Shown here: in pieces, positions 25,379-33,782 of the stretch
How the letters are laid out: each line of letters starts with the position of its first letter
How positions within the stretch are numbered: the first letter of the stretch is position 1
Origin: Bacillota bacterium
Lineage (GTDB): Bacteria > Bacillota > Sulfobacillia > Sulfobacillales > JAIMBI01
Reading direction: 5' to 3'
DNA: 51,055 nt
NCBI GenBank assembly: GCA_021818685.1
Contig: JAKATP010000007.1
Span: 1 to 51,055 of the forward strand
The notes under the pieces: model-generated
What the model was told of the DNA's origin: nothing
What the model saw: only the letters and a program-made list of their open reading frames with translations
The model's database searches: none
Translations under genes and position numbers: made by a program

Positions 25379-26152
25379 CTATTCCAAGGACGCAGAGTCC
25401 GCCTTGACACCCCGGAACGTCTGCAGCATGTCCGTGAGCTCCGTGGGCAGGAAGAGGAGCGTGTTCTGGTCCGATTTCACGGCTTCCAACAGCACGTTCA
25501 ATCCTCGGAGCCGAAATGCGACCGGCGAACCCTCGTAGAGCCGGGCCGCCTTCAGGAACTCTTCGGCCGCGATGACCTCAGCCTCGCCGTAGATGCGGCG
25601 CGCCTCTTTCTCCGCATTGGCCTGCGCCCGCCGCGACAGCACATCCTGCAGGGAGGGCGGGATCTCAAGGTCGCGGATCTCGACGTTGTGCACTTCGATA
25701 CCCCACGATGACGCACGCTCCCGGATCTGGGCCGCAATTTCCTCATCGAGCCGCCGTTGGTCAGACAGCAACTGTTCGAGGTCACTCCGGCTTACAATGT
25801 CGCGCAGCGTCGTCTGACAGGCCAGGTCGATGGTGGCGCGGTAGTCCTGCACCTCAATCGCGGCCCGCTTCACATCCGCCACCCGCCAGAACAGCACGGC
25901 CAAAAGCGTCACCGGCACCTTGTCCCGCGAGAGTGTGCCTTCCGTCTTGAACTCCGTGGTGGTAATGCGCTTGTCGATGATGATGGCGCGCTGGAACAAG
26001 CCCCAGACCAAGTGAATGCCAGGGGGCTTTTGGGCGGAGAAGCGTCCGAAAGTAAAGACCAGCATCTCCTCCCACTGCTTGACCACTTTGAGGGAGGTAA
26101 ATACGTAGATGACCACCACCACGACGATGATGATATCGGCGACGCTCAGCAA
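25379..26152 (-). CDS. SPFH/band 7 membrane protein (slipin/stomatin-like)
   Basis: A 257-residue protein with one N-terminal helix (residues 4-22) and a band 7 domain (about 25-200). Typical slipin features are GRFSAQKPPGIHLVWG, VPVTLLAVLFWRV, the ARASSWGIEV-like helix RERASSWGIEVHNVEIRDL, and the helical RRAQANAEKEARRIYGEAE stretch. Slipins form membrane rings or microdomains and are often paired with NfeD proteases. No NfeD gene is adjacent here; the partner is an aldo/keto reductase. The start is a TTG at 26152; AAGGGG lies unusually close to it and GAGAG further upstream gives better spacing. Confidence 0.85.
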   Translation of the reverse strand: MLSVADIIIVVVVVIYVFTSLKVVKQWEEMLVFTFGRFSAQKPPGIHLVWGLFQRAIIIDKRITTTEFKTEGTLSRDKVPVTLLAVLFWRVADVKRAAIEVQDYRATIDLACQTTLRDIVSRSDLEQLLSDQRRLDEEIAAQIRERASSWGIEVHNVEIRDLEIPPSLQDVLSRRAQANAEKEARRIYGEAEVIAAEEFLKAARLYEGSPVAFRLRGLNVLLEAVKSDQNTLLFLPTELTDMLQTFRGVKADSASLE

Positions 26153-26317
26153 AACCCCTTCTCTCGTGCGAACCGACTGACGGTCCCGGGGCCCGAAACG
26201 GGGCAGGAAGATGGCGGCGTCTCACGGGCGCCTTCATCATACTCCTTGCTCAGCCGGCCGACGGCGTGATGAAGCCCGGCGGATAAAAAGGCGGTGGAGC
26301 AAGCCGTCATCGCTAAA

Positions 26318-26334
26318 CGACCCTAAAGGGGTCG
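26318..26334. repeat. Short inverted repeat upstream of GT4 gene
   Basis: CGACCC and GGGTCG form a 6-bp stem around a five-base loop in the 255-base gap between divergent SPFH and GT4 genes. It has no T-run, so it is more likely an operator or mRNA leader hairpin than a terminator. Nothing else recognisable is in this gap except GGGGAGG before 26408. Confidence 0.25.
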
Positions 26335-26407
26335 CAACCGACCCGCATGGTTGTCGAAGGTGTAAGCGGGCGGCTCGAAGGCGGGTCGTGAGCTGGGGAG
26401 GTTTGCC

Positions 26408-27553
26408 ATGAACATCGCGCAGGTAACCGCCACCTTTCCGCCCTACCGGGCCGGCACCGGGACGGTCGTCTGGCATATGGCGCGGGCGCTTTCCGCACGA
26501 GGGCACCAGGTGACCGTCTTTACGCCGACGACGAGAGCCACGCCCCCAGAACCGGCGGGCGCGGGGATGTATGCCGTCGAGCCGCTGACGGCGCGCATGC
26601 GCTACGGCAATGCGGCGCTCGTGAAGGGATTTGAATCCCGCCTACGGGCCTTTGACGTCGTGCATCTCCACTATCCCTTCATCGGCGGTGCCGAGGCCAT
26701 GGCCTGGAGCGCCCGGCGGGGCGCGTATCCGCTCGTGCTCACGTACCATAACCGCCTGAAGGCTCAAGCAGGCATACGGCGGCCGCTCTTCTCGCTCTAC
26801 TCACACCTTATGGAGCCTCATATCCTGAAGGGTGCGACCATTCTTGTCACCGTCAACCAGGATTATCGCGAGACGGAGCTTGATCGATGGGACGATGTGC
26901 GGGTCGTGCCGCACGGGGTGGATCCGGCCCTGTTCGTGCCCCACGACCGGCGGCAGGCGCGACAGGCGCTCGGGCTCCGGATGGGAGATCGAGTGGCGCT
27001 CTTCGTCGGGGCTCTGGATGAGGCCCATCGTTTTAAAAATGTCGATGGCCTCCTCCGGGCGCTTGCCCTGCTGGAAACGCCGGTCACACTCCTGATTGTC
27101 GGCGGCGGGGACCGGCTTGGTGCGCTCCGGGACCTGGCCCGGAGCCTCGGCATGGACAAGCGGGTGATATTTGTCGGCCCCTGTGCGCAGGACGCGCTGC
27201 CGGCCATTTACAGCGCGGCCGATGTGACGGTGCTGCCGTCCGTCGACATCGAATCCTTCGGGCTGGTCCTGATTGAGTCGATGGCGTGCGGCACACCCGT
27301 TGTGGCCACCGCTCTGCCCGGCGTGCGCACGGTGGTGGGCGATGGAGGCTGGCTCGTACCGCCGGGTGACGACCGCGCCTTGAGCCAGGGTCTGGAGGCC
27401 GTGTTCTCGCTGCCCCGAGCGGAGCTGCGCGCCCTGGGCAAAATCGCGGGCCAGCGGATCCGGCAGCAAATGACCTGGGACCGCGTGGCCGTGCAGATGG
27501 AGGCGATTTACGAAGAGGCGATGGCGCGAATGGCGGGGCGCGGTGCCAAATAA
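26408..27553 (+). CDS. GT4 glycosyltransferase (glycan locus GT-1)
   Basis: A 381-residue GT-B retaining glycosyltransferase. The N-terminal acceptor domain opens with AQVTATFPPYRAGTGTVVWHMARAL, the usual glycine-rich loop and helix of GT4. The C-terminal donor domain has FVGALDEAHRFKNVDGLLRAL, and the EX7E motif is in SVDIESFGLVLIESMACGTP. This is the PimA/mannosyltransferase-like class; the donor is not certain. GGGGAGG precedes the ATG by eight bases. It is the first rightward gene of the glycan locus and lies 191 bases before the atypical response regulator. Confidence 0.88.
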   Translation: MNIAQVTATFPPYRAGTGTVVWHMARALSARGHQVTVFTPTTRATPPEPAGAGMYAVEPLTARMRYGNAALVKGFESRLRAFDVVHLHYPFIGGAEAMAWSARRGAYPLVLTYHNRLKAQAGIRRPLFSLYSHLMEPHILKGATILVTVNQDYRETELDRWDDVRVVPHGVDPALFVPHDRRQARQALGLRMGDRVALFVGALDEAHRFKNVDGLLRALALLETPVTLLIVGGGDRLGALRDLARSLGMDKRVIFVGPCAQDALPAIYSAADVTVLPSVDIESFGLVLIESMACGTPVVATALPGVRTVVGDGGWLVPPGDDRALSQGLEAVFSLPRAELRALGKIAGQRIRQQMTWDRVAVQMEAIYEEAMARMAGRGAK

Positions 27554-27605
27554 AGTGCTCCTTAGTCTCATCGTCCCGCGACGCGTCAAGTGAAGGGGCG
27601 AGAGC

Positions 27606-27722
27606 ATGAAAGTTTTTTTGGGAATGGCAGAATCTGGCAGGAAACATCTAGGAGATGTCGTAAGAAATCCTCAACCCCGGCAGGGCATGGGGAAATGCCT
27701 CGTCGGCATGCACCTGCCGTAG
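27606..27722 (+). CDS. Possible 38-residue leader ORF
   Basis: ATG 27606 opens a 38-codon frame ending TAG at 27720-27722, 22 bases before the regulator start, with a weak GGGGCGAGAG upstream. Its codons are much more AT-rich at third positions than those of neighbouring genes, so it may be only noncoding leader. No family is recognised. Reported because the surrounding stretch is the most AT-rich part of this gap. Confidence 0.15.
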   Translation: MKVFLGMAESGRKHLGDVVRNPQPRQGMGKCLVGMHLP

Positions 27723-27744
27723 AAGGGTGGAGGAGGGTGCCCAA

Positions 27745-28455
27745 TTGAACTGCGGAAGAGTAATGATTGTGGAGCCGGATCCGCTGGCCCGCGGTGTAAT
27801 CGCGGACTATCTGGCCGATTGTGGATTCGTGACGCACCCCGTCGTGCACGGCAATCTCTGGTACCAGGTGGAGGCTGAGTTACCGCGCCTGATTTTGTTG
27901 AACGTGGCGTCGACGGCCGTTGATGCCCTTCGATTTACCGAGGAGTTTCGCGCCCGTTACGATATTCCCCTCATCTTGATCGGCGCGCGTGACGATGATC
28001 CGGTGTTGCTCCGGGGCCTCATGGTGGGGGCCGACGACTACGTCGTGAAGCCGTTGCGCAAGGAGACCCTGGAAGCTCGGATCCGGGCGCATCTGCGCCG
28101 GTACGAAAGCCATCGCCGGGGCGACGCGACCGTGCTCCGCTTCCGGGACCTGACGATCGACATCGCATCGTCAACCGTCCAGCGTCAGGACGCGTTCGTG
28201 CCTCTCACACCGACCGAGTACCGGCTGTTGGTCAAGCTGGCGCGGAGTGCCGGCAAGGTCTGCACCAGCTCCGAACTGTTCGAATGGCTCTGGCGGCAGC
28301 CCGATGGCGGGGACGCTCGCAGCATCCAGGTTCACATTTCGAACCTGCGCAAGAAGATCGAACCCAATCCTTCGCATCCGTCCTATGTCCTCACGGTGCG
28401 GGGCCAGGGATACCGGCTGGCCGAGCCGGAACCCCGGGTCCTGAACCTGGCATAG
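27745..28455 (+). CDS. OmpR-family regulator with degenerate receiver domain
   Basis: A 236-residue two-domain regulator. The receiver (residues 1-115) keeps the switch lysine in VVKPLRK and an alpha/beta layout, but Asn53 stands where the phosphorylated Asp should be (LILLNVAST), and one of the two acidic metal residues is Pro11 (VEPDP). It should not be phosphorylated in the normal way. The C-terminal winged helix (about 135-228) is intact: PLTPTEYRLLVKLARSAGKV, SIQVHISNLRKKIEP and VRGQGYRL. No histidine kinase is adjacent. TTG 27745 is eight bases after AGGAGGG and begins right at the domain; the in-frame GTG 27727 would overlap that site. It likely controls the glycan locus (inference). 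Confidence 0.85.
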   Translation: MNCGRVMIVEPDPLARGVIADYLADCGFVTHPVVHGNLWYQVEAELPRLILLNVASTAVDALRFTEEFRARYDIPLILIGARDDDPVLLRGLMVGADDYVVKPLRKETLEARIRAHLRRYESHRRGDATVLRFRDLTIDIASSTVQRQDAFVPLTPTEYRLLVKLARSAGKVCTSSELFEWLWRQPDGGDARSIQVHISNLRKKIEPNPSHPSYVLTVRGQGYRLAEPEPRVLNLA

Positions 28456-28464
28456 GCGCGCGCC

Positions 28465-29052
28465 ATGGTGACGGTGGTCGAAACCGTGCGATCGGTCCCC
28501 AGGGGTTTCGGAGAACGTCAGTCCGTCGTTTGGGGACTCATCCTGGACCGCGTGTTTGCGGACGCCGCGGGCTCTGACGTCGGTACGCTCCGAATCATCA
28601 TGCCGGAGGGGCTGTTCTCTGAGGCCGTGAGCTTGCGCCGTGAGCTCGTGGCCTCCGTGCCGGGCCGCCGGGCGGCCGTGGCTTGGCTCGTCGCGGGTGT
28701 TTCGCGTTCACTGGAGGCGGAACGGACGTATACGCTGATGACCTGGACCAAGTGGGTACAGGCGGGGCGACACGGACACGGGGGAGCGAATCCCGGCCCG
28801 GGAAGGCGAGCCGGAACAGCGCCGGACATGTGGTTCGTGTACCCCTGGGACACCTGGGTTCTTGGTGGGCTGATGCGGCTTTACGGCCGTCTCGGACGCC
28901 CTGACTGGCAGGATCGGGCCTTATTCAGCCTCCGTGCCCGGCTCGTGCGCTCATCCGCCACGCCGTGTGCCTACGTGTTGTGGGCCCAGGACAGCCCGCC
29001 CGCGCAGGAGTTCGGTCACGGCTCCGAAGATGGCTTCACCGACAGCTCATAG
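28465..29052 (+). CDS. Hypothetical protein
   Basis: A 195-residue protein of no family I recognise, starting nine bases after the regulator's stop and so probably in its transcript. Third codon positions are GC-rich like those of real genes here. Two notable stretches are TYTLMTWTKWVQ (about 88-99) and an aromatic-rich segment MWFVYPWDTWVLGGLMRLYGR (about 121 onward), which could be a membrane-surface or single membrane helix; a Gly/Pro-rich basic linker separates them. There is no signal peptide. Its last 37 bases overlap the converging acyltransferase gene, which weakens confidence in the exact C-terminus. Confidence 0.5.
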   Translation: MVTVVETVRSVPRGFGERQSVVWGLILDRVFADAAGSDVGTLRIIMPEGLFSEAVSLRRELVASVPGRRAAVAWLVAGVSRSLEAERTYTLMTWTKWVQAGRHGHGGANPGPGRRAGTAPDMWFVYPWDTWVLGGLMRLYGRLGRPDWQDRALFSLRARLVRSSATPCAYVLWAQDSPPAQEFGHGSEDGFTDSS

Positions 29053-29987
29053 GCGTCGTGCACGTGGGAGCCTGCGCCCAGGCTCCGCTTGTAGCGATAG
29101 AGTCCGGCGTTCAGTTCCTGCCCGTCATCGGTGTTGGAATTTCCGAAGTCAACATACCAGCATCCGGAGGCGGTCGCCATGGCAATGGTGTCCTCGAAGA
29201 GGAGGTCGAGGGCCGACACCTCGCGGGCGACCGGATCGGCGGCGCTGTATTGGGCCCGCACGACGGGTGGAAAGATGAACAGGACCAGACCCGCGACCAC
29301 GCGACCGTCGAGCTTGGCGACGCGGCATTGCAAGGCGGCCGGAAGTCTCACGGCCAGGCCTTCGATCTCCTGGAGTGTGTGGGTGGGTCGCGCGCCGAAT
29401 CGTTCCGCTAGCTGACGCTCCAGAATTCGCCAGACATCCGGGAGATAGGCAAGCCCGTCGGCCAGAGTGACGGAGGCCCGCGCGGCCCGCCGGAGGCCGG
29501 CACGGCGATTTCGGGATAGGGGCAGACGGGCCCGGGTGTCGATGGTGGCGCACAGGTCCGTACGCCACCGCCGGGCCCGGAGACGGAAAAGGGCGTAGAG
29601 GTCGTCCTGATAGGGGACGGTGTGATAGATGAGAGGCACGGTGCGGTAGCGGAGCACCTGATAGCCGAGTTCCGCGTAGTGGGCCGCAATCCTCGTTAAG
29701 GCGTCGACAGCCGATGACCCGGTGAGGCCCCCTGATTGGATAAGGCCCCCGAAGGGGGAGCCGGGATGACTGACCACCCGGTCCGGGTGGTCAGTGTCCT
29801 GCGCGGCCGGAAACACTCCCTGCCATTGCCGCTCGTCGTCCTGGATCACGACCGAGCGGTCGAGGAAGCGCGCTCCATGATAGTTCAAAAAGTTTCGCGT
29901 GTGAAACGGCGTCCCATTCCAGGACCCGGCGACGAACGTCTCCCATTGCGCTTCATCGCGTTCTTCAAACGGACGGACGGTTAACAT
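29016..29987 (-). CDS. GNAT acyltransferase, BioF2/FemAB-like
   Basis: A 323-residue protein resembling the BioF2-like GNAT group (Acetyltransf_6), found in exopolysaccharide loci and related to the FemAB peptidoglycan transferases. The N-terminal half has FHTRNFLNYHG and SPFGGLI; the C-terminal GNAT half has AKLDGRVVAGLVLF and the signature YVDFGNSNTDDG with LYRYKRSLGAG. It probably acylates or aminoacylates a sugar, such as an amino sugar made by the locus (inference). ATG 29987 follows GGGAGG by eight bases; an upstream extension to 30056 has no such site. A plausible promoter lies at 30029-30056. It overlaps the convergent hypothetical gene by 37 bases. Confidence 0.75.
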   Translation of the reverse strand: MLTVRPFEERDEAQWETFVAGSWNGTPFHTRNFLNYHGARFLDRSVVIQDDERQWQGVFPAAQDTDHPDRVVSHPGSPFGGLIQSGGLTGSSAVDALTRIAAHYAELGYQVLRYRTVPLIYHTVPYQDDLYALFRLRARRWRTDLCATIDTRARLPLSRNRRAGLRRAARASVTLADGLAYLPDVWRILERQLAERFGARPTHTLQEIEGLAVRLPAALQCRVAKLDGRVVAGLVLFIFPPVVRAQYSAADPVAREVSALDLLFEDTIAMATASGCWYVDFGNSNTDDGQELNAGLYRYKRSLGAGSHVHDAYELSVKPSSEP

Positions 29988-30028
29988 GTGCGATGCCTCC
30001 CGCGGCCAGGCTAGCGGACGCCATAATG

Positions 30029-30056
30029 AATGTAAATAACTGGAAGACTTTCTCAA
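30029..30056 (-). promoter_or_regulatory. Candidate sigma-A promoter for the BioF2-like gene
   Basis: Read on the minus strand, TTGAGA (30056-30051) and TACATT (30034-30029) are separated by 16 bases, matching the -35 and -10 consensus at five and four positions. Transcription would start near 30021, giving a leader of about 35 bases that contains GGGAGG. The AT-rich core stands out in this GC-rich region. Confidence 0.4.
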
Positions 30057-30105
30057 GGTGCCGGCGTAGTCGTCCCCCTAGCACCAAGGCAGGGAGGGGC
30101 ATCGT

Positions 30106-31401
30106 GTGGCCGCATTCGAGTCCGGGACGTCTTCAGTCGCCCGACGGCTCGGCAAGCTGGACGCCTGGCTGGAGACCATGCGTCAGGAGGCAGGGTATGC
30201 GGGACCGGTCGCCCATTGGTGGGGTTCGACCTATCAATACGCCGGACCGGGCCTTGACTGGAGGTACCAAGGGTTGCTGGCCGGCTATGGCCTCCTGGCC
30301 GCGCATACCGGTCAACGAAAGTGGCTTGGCCGCACCAACCTGTGTGCCCTGCACCTCATACGGGGGCAATCCCTCGATGGCAGTTACCCCCAGTCTCGCT
30401 TCGAGGCCAATCCGGGCACCCTGGGAACCCCCCATGAAGCGGCGGCGGCCCATGGGCTGTTGCTGGCGGCCGATGTCGTATCGCCCAGAGAGGCTGCTGT
30501 CGCGAGCGCCGCGCGGTGTCTGGACCACCTCCTCATCCGGTTCTGGGACCCAATAGGCGCCGGTAGCTTTAACGACGGACTCAACACGAGGGGCCGGGTG
30601 CCCAACAAACTCGCGACGATGGCGGAAGCACTCATGGCGTGCGCGGAGGGAGCGGCCGACACCGGTTACCTAAAGTTTGCGCGTACCGCTCTGGACGACA
30701 TCCTGCGATTTCAGGTATCCAAGGGACCCTTGGCGGGTGCTGTCCATCAGTGGTCTCCGGACACCTACGTCGGGGACGGCCGCTTCTTCCCCTACTACAA
30801 CGCTCGCTGCGTGCCCGCCCTGTTGAAGGGAGCCGTGGTCTATGGGACTGAGCGCTACCGAGAAGGGGCCGAGTTAATCCTAGACTTTTTGACCCGCGTC
30901 CTGAATCAGGACGGCACCTGGCCGCAACTTGTCTACGCAGGCGGCCATCGCGTTGAGTACCCCCACTGGGTCGCTCCGACCGCGGATATGCTTCTCGCGT
31001 ATAAGCAGGCCGGTCGAGCCTTCCCTCCCGGTGTCCTCGCAAGGCTTTGGCAAGGGGCGCTGGCCACCGGCGCTTATAGGACGGCCGATGGCTTCGGGTC
31101 CCGTTACAAGGCTCGAGCCGGACGCCGCCTCGCCGACTACCGCGACGTCACCGCGGTCGTCGGCTGGAATGACAAGGTTCTTCGCCTGGCCGCGGAGCTG
31201 GCACCGGACCAGGGGGCGATCCCGGATGAGCCTTTCGAACCCCTGGAACTGGTGGTCAGCGTCGGAACGGACATCGCCATCTGGAAGGAGACCGCCGACC
31301 GCATCACGATGACGCGGGCTGCTCGACCGCGAGATGTTCTCTTCGACTGGGCCAAACGGGATGTGTGGGCCAAGGTGCACGACGTCCGGCTTCTCGCGTG
31401 A
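30106..31401 (+). CDS. Unknown soluble protein, possible alpha/alpha-toroid (glycosidase or cyclase-like) fold
   Basis: A 431-residue protein without signal peptide or membrane helix. Regularly spaced helical repeats, with small residues and aromatic pairs such as WRYQGLLAGYGLLAAHTG, NKLATMAEALMACAEGA and YPHWVAPTADMLLAYKQAGR, resemble the six-hairpin (alpha/alpha)6 toroid of many glycoside hydrolases, epimerases and prenyl cyclases. I cannot align it to a named family. The last 70 residues (LELVVSVGTDIAIW onward) look like a separate beta-rich domain. GTG 30106 follows GGGAGGGG. Its stop overlaps the next gene as GTGA, so it is the first member of a coupled three-gene cassette. Confidence 0.6.
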   Translation: MAAFESGTSSVARRLGKLDAWLETMRQEAGYAGPVAHWWGSTYQYAGPGLDWRYQGLLAGYGLLAAHTGQRKWLGRTNLCALHLIRGQSLDGSYPQSRFEANPGTLGTPHEAAAAHGLLLAADVVSPREAAVASAARCLDHLLIRFWDPIGAGSFNDGLNTRGRVPNKLATMAEALMACAEGAADTGYLKFARTALDDILRFQVSKGPLAGAVHQWSPDTYVGDGRFFPYYNARCVPALLKGAVVYGTERYREGAELILDFLTRVLNQDGTWPQLVYAGGHRVEYPHWVAPTADMLLAYKQAGRAFPPGVLARLWQGALATGAYRTADGFGSRYKARAGRRLADYRDVTAVVGWNDKVLRLAAELAPDQGAIPDEPFEPLELVVSVGTDIAIWKETADRITMTRAARPRDVLFDWAKRDVWAKVHDVRLLA

Positions 31402-33782
31402 GGGGGCGAAGGCCGGGACCCTTCCGCCGGAGCCTGCTAGGACTGGGGGCGCTTATAGCCTGCGTTCTGAGTGGTCCCGTGATACAGGCTCAGTCCCAAC
31501 CGGCTCCGCTACGCGTGGCAGTCCAGTACGAGACACAATCGGGCGCTTCCCTGCAGACGCTCCTGCGCGGAGGACGCGGGCGCGGTGCCCTGGTCTATTA
31601 TCTCGCCGGGCGGGGACCCGCCCATCCCGCCCTGATCGTTCTGCTCGACAACGGGCCCGCGGGAGTCGTGGCCGAGGTGTATCAGCCGCCGAAGGGGAAA
31701 ACCGCGGTCAACATCCATCACCTTCCCCCGGTTCCCACGATCAGGATGGTGGCGGTGGGGGGGTGGTGGGTACGGCACGGCATCGATAACTACAATCTCG
31801 ACACCACCGTGTTCGACCCTCTCCCCGGTATGGTGGCCGCCCTCTATCGGAGGGACGTACGTCCGGGTCAGCCCATCTATTATATTGAGACACGCGCGAG
31901 CCGCACGGGGACGCCCACGTGGGAAGCCGACTGGCTTTTGAAGAAGCTGCCGGGCTCTACCTATCCGAGCTTTGGCTTTACGGAGAGCCGGTGTGCCATG
32001 CACTGGATCCCCGAGCGGAGCACCTCTCCGGCCTGGCCCTACGTGGTGGCGCTCAGTGGGCTCGGTGGCGGCCATGGCGTGCTCCGGCTCCCCATTGTGG
32101 TGGACTGGCGTCGTGCCCGGATCTACCGGTATCAAGAGTTTCTTGGGGTTCACAACCAAATGTGCGCGTACGCGTTTAATTCGAATGCCGCCGTGCCTCT
32201 GCGAGGAACCGGCACGCCTGACTTTGAGAGCCCTTGGGGAACCTACAATCTGGCATCACGCAACACCGGTTATCCGAATCTGATTGTGCACACGTTCTAC
32301 AATTTTGCGGCCGATCCGACGGCCGCGCTGCCGCCCGGAATGGCGGGCAGCAGGATCTTCACCCCGCCCCAGGAAGATATCCGCTACTCCTGGGCGGATC
32401 ACGCTGGCGACCTCCTCTTTAACTACAAAGTTGATCTCTACGGCCAGTACGGCTACGCCCGGGCAACCCGCTTGGGGAGCCTGCCCTTGCGTGTTTACGC
32501 CCCAACCTACGCGCAATGGCCAGCGTGGGTGATGGCGAGGCCGTGGCCGGTGGCCGCGTTCGTGCAACCTCAATTTGATAACCAGAAGACCAGTGAGGGT
32601 ATTTATACATGGAACGCGAGCGCCGTCGGGACTCGTTATACCTACGGATTGTCTACCAACCCGAGCCTGCGCGCCTTTTCCACCATCACGACGGGCTATC
32701 GGGGCGAAATCCGAGCGGGGGCGGCCCTCGGCGTCCGCCTGTATGCGAGTCCGATCGACGGACGACTTCACCTGCTAAATGCCCGGGCGGGCATCTGGAA
32801 CCTGGGCGGGGGCTGGGATCTCCTGGAGCGAAACCTGAATCATGGGCTCTACTTGGATGAATGGGAACGTGTGTACCATCCTCTGCCGGCGCCTCGTCGG
32901 CTTCGGGGGGTGACGCCGCCCCGGGGGGTGAGCGCGTCAAGCCTGGGAGCTCCGGCGATGGACGTGGAAAGCCGCCTATTGGCGCTCCCGCAGGGCGTGG
33001 TGTTAACCGCCGACCAGACGGGCGTCACCTGGTTGCGCACCTCCTACTCGCCGAGTGCCATGGAGCTCGTCCCACCGACCAATCAGTCCACCTGGCGGCG
33101 TTTCACCCGGCGGGCTGCGCCCTTTATCACCGGAAAGAGTCCCTTCAATTTACGCTCGTGGACCGCCTCCTGGAACGGGAGCCGGGTCGAGCTTCCGGGC
33201 GCACGCCTGTCTGTCGTGTTCGTCGGTGTCCGGACCTTCGCGGTATTGGTGAGACAGCCGCCGGGGGCGCATCCTGTGCGCCTGCCGGGAGTGCGCCAGA
33301 GGGTGGGTGCGGGCTTATGGATCGTGCGGGCAGGGCCACAGGGGTTCACGGCCACACGGGTCCGGGCAGGAGGGGTGGCGATGACCGTCCGGCTGCTCGG
33401 CGACCGCCGGGGCACCATCTTGGTGGGCGTGACTCTCAAAAATCATGGCCCCGCCACGTGGCTCGGCACGGTAGGTCTCGCCATCGGGCACAGGAGCGAG
33501 ACACGAGGTCCCGTCATCCTCGCCAGCGGTGCGATCCAAACGGAGTGGCTCCCCGTGCGGGTCGGTCGGACGGCGGCGTCGGTCTCGGTCCGGGTGTTCG
33601 TGGATAAGCGCGTGGCGTGGCGACGACGACTGCTCGTGCCAGGGGCTGACACCGGCCGAGCGCCCGGTTTAATGGTGCGGATGAGCCTGGCCACGACGCC
33701 GAGTGCCGTCGTGGCCGTGGGGGCGGCGATCGCAACGCTCGCCAGCGTCTCCATCATATGGCGGCGGCGCGTTACGTCATGA
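31398..33782 (+). CDS. Large secreted, C-terminally membrane-anchored protein of unknown function
   Basis: A 794-residue protein. A signal peptide is clear: basic MRGRRPGPFRR, a hydrophobic core to about residue 30, then a VIQAQ cleavage region. The bulk (about 35-765) is extracytoplasmic, rich in Tyr, Trp, Gly and Pro, with many short beta-strand-like segments. Residues about 665-745 look like a CARDB or Ig-type domain (VTLKNHGPATWLGTV). A C-terminal helix (about 770-788) followed by WRRRVTS anchors it. I recognise no enzyme motif. The GTG start overlaps the previous stop (GTGA) and the end overlaps the next start (ATGA). Roles such as glycan binding, modification or sensing are speculative. 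Confidence 0.65.
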   Translation: MRGRRPGPFRRSLLGLGALIACVLSGPVIQAQSQPAPLRVAVQYETQSGASLQTLLRGGRGRGALVYYLAGRGPAHPALIVLLDNGPAGVVAEVYQPPKGKTAVNIHHLPPVPTIRMVAVGGWWVRHGIDNYNLDTTVFDPLPGMVAALYRRDVRPGQPIYYIETRASRTGTPTWEADWLLKKLPGSTYPSFGFTESRCAMHWIPERSTSPAWPYVVALSGLGGGHGVLRLPIVVDWRRARIYRYQEFLGVHNQMCAYAFNSNAAVPLRGTGTPDFESPWGTYNLASRNTGYPNLIVHTFYNFAADPTAALPPGMAGSRIFTPPQEDIRYSWADHAGDLLFNYKVDLYGQYGYARATRLGSLPLRVYAPTYAQWPAWVMARPWPVAAFVQPQFDNQKTSEGIYTWNASAVGTRYTYGLSTNPSLRAFSTITTGYRGEIRAGAALGVRLYASPIDGRLHLLNARAGIWNLGGGWDLLERNLNHGLYLDEWERVYHPLPAPRRLRGVTPPRGVSASSLGAPAMDVESRLLALPQGVVLTADQTGVTWLRTSYSPSAMELVPPTNQSTWRRFTRRAAPFITGKSPFNLRSWTASWNGSRVELPGARLSVVFVGVRTFAVLVRQPPGAHPVRLPGVRQRVGAGLWIVRAGPQGFTATRVRAGGVAMTVRLLGDRRGTILVGVTLKNHGPATWLGTVGLAIGHRSETRGPVILASGAIQTEWLPVRVGRTAASVSVRVFVDKRVAWRRRLLVPGADTGRAPGLMVRMSLATTPSAVVAVGAAIATLASVSIIWRRRVTS

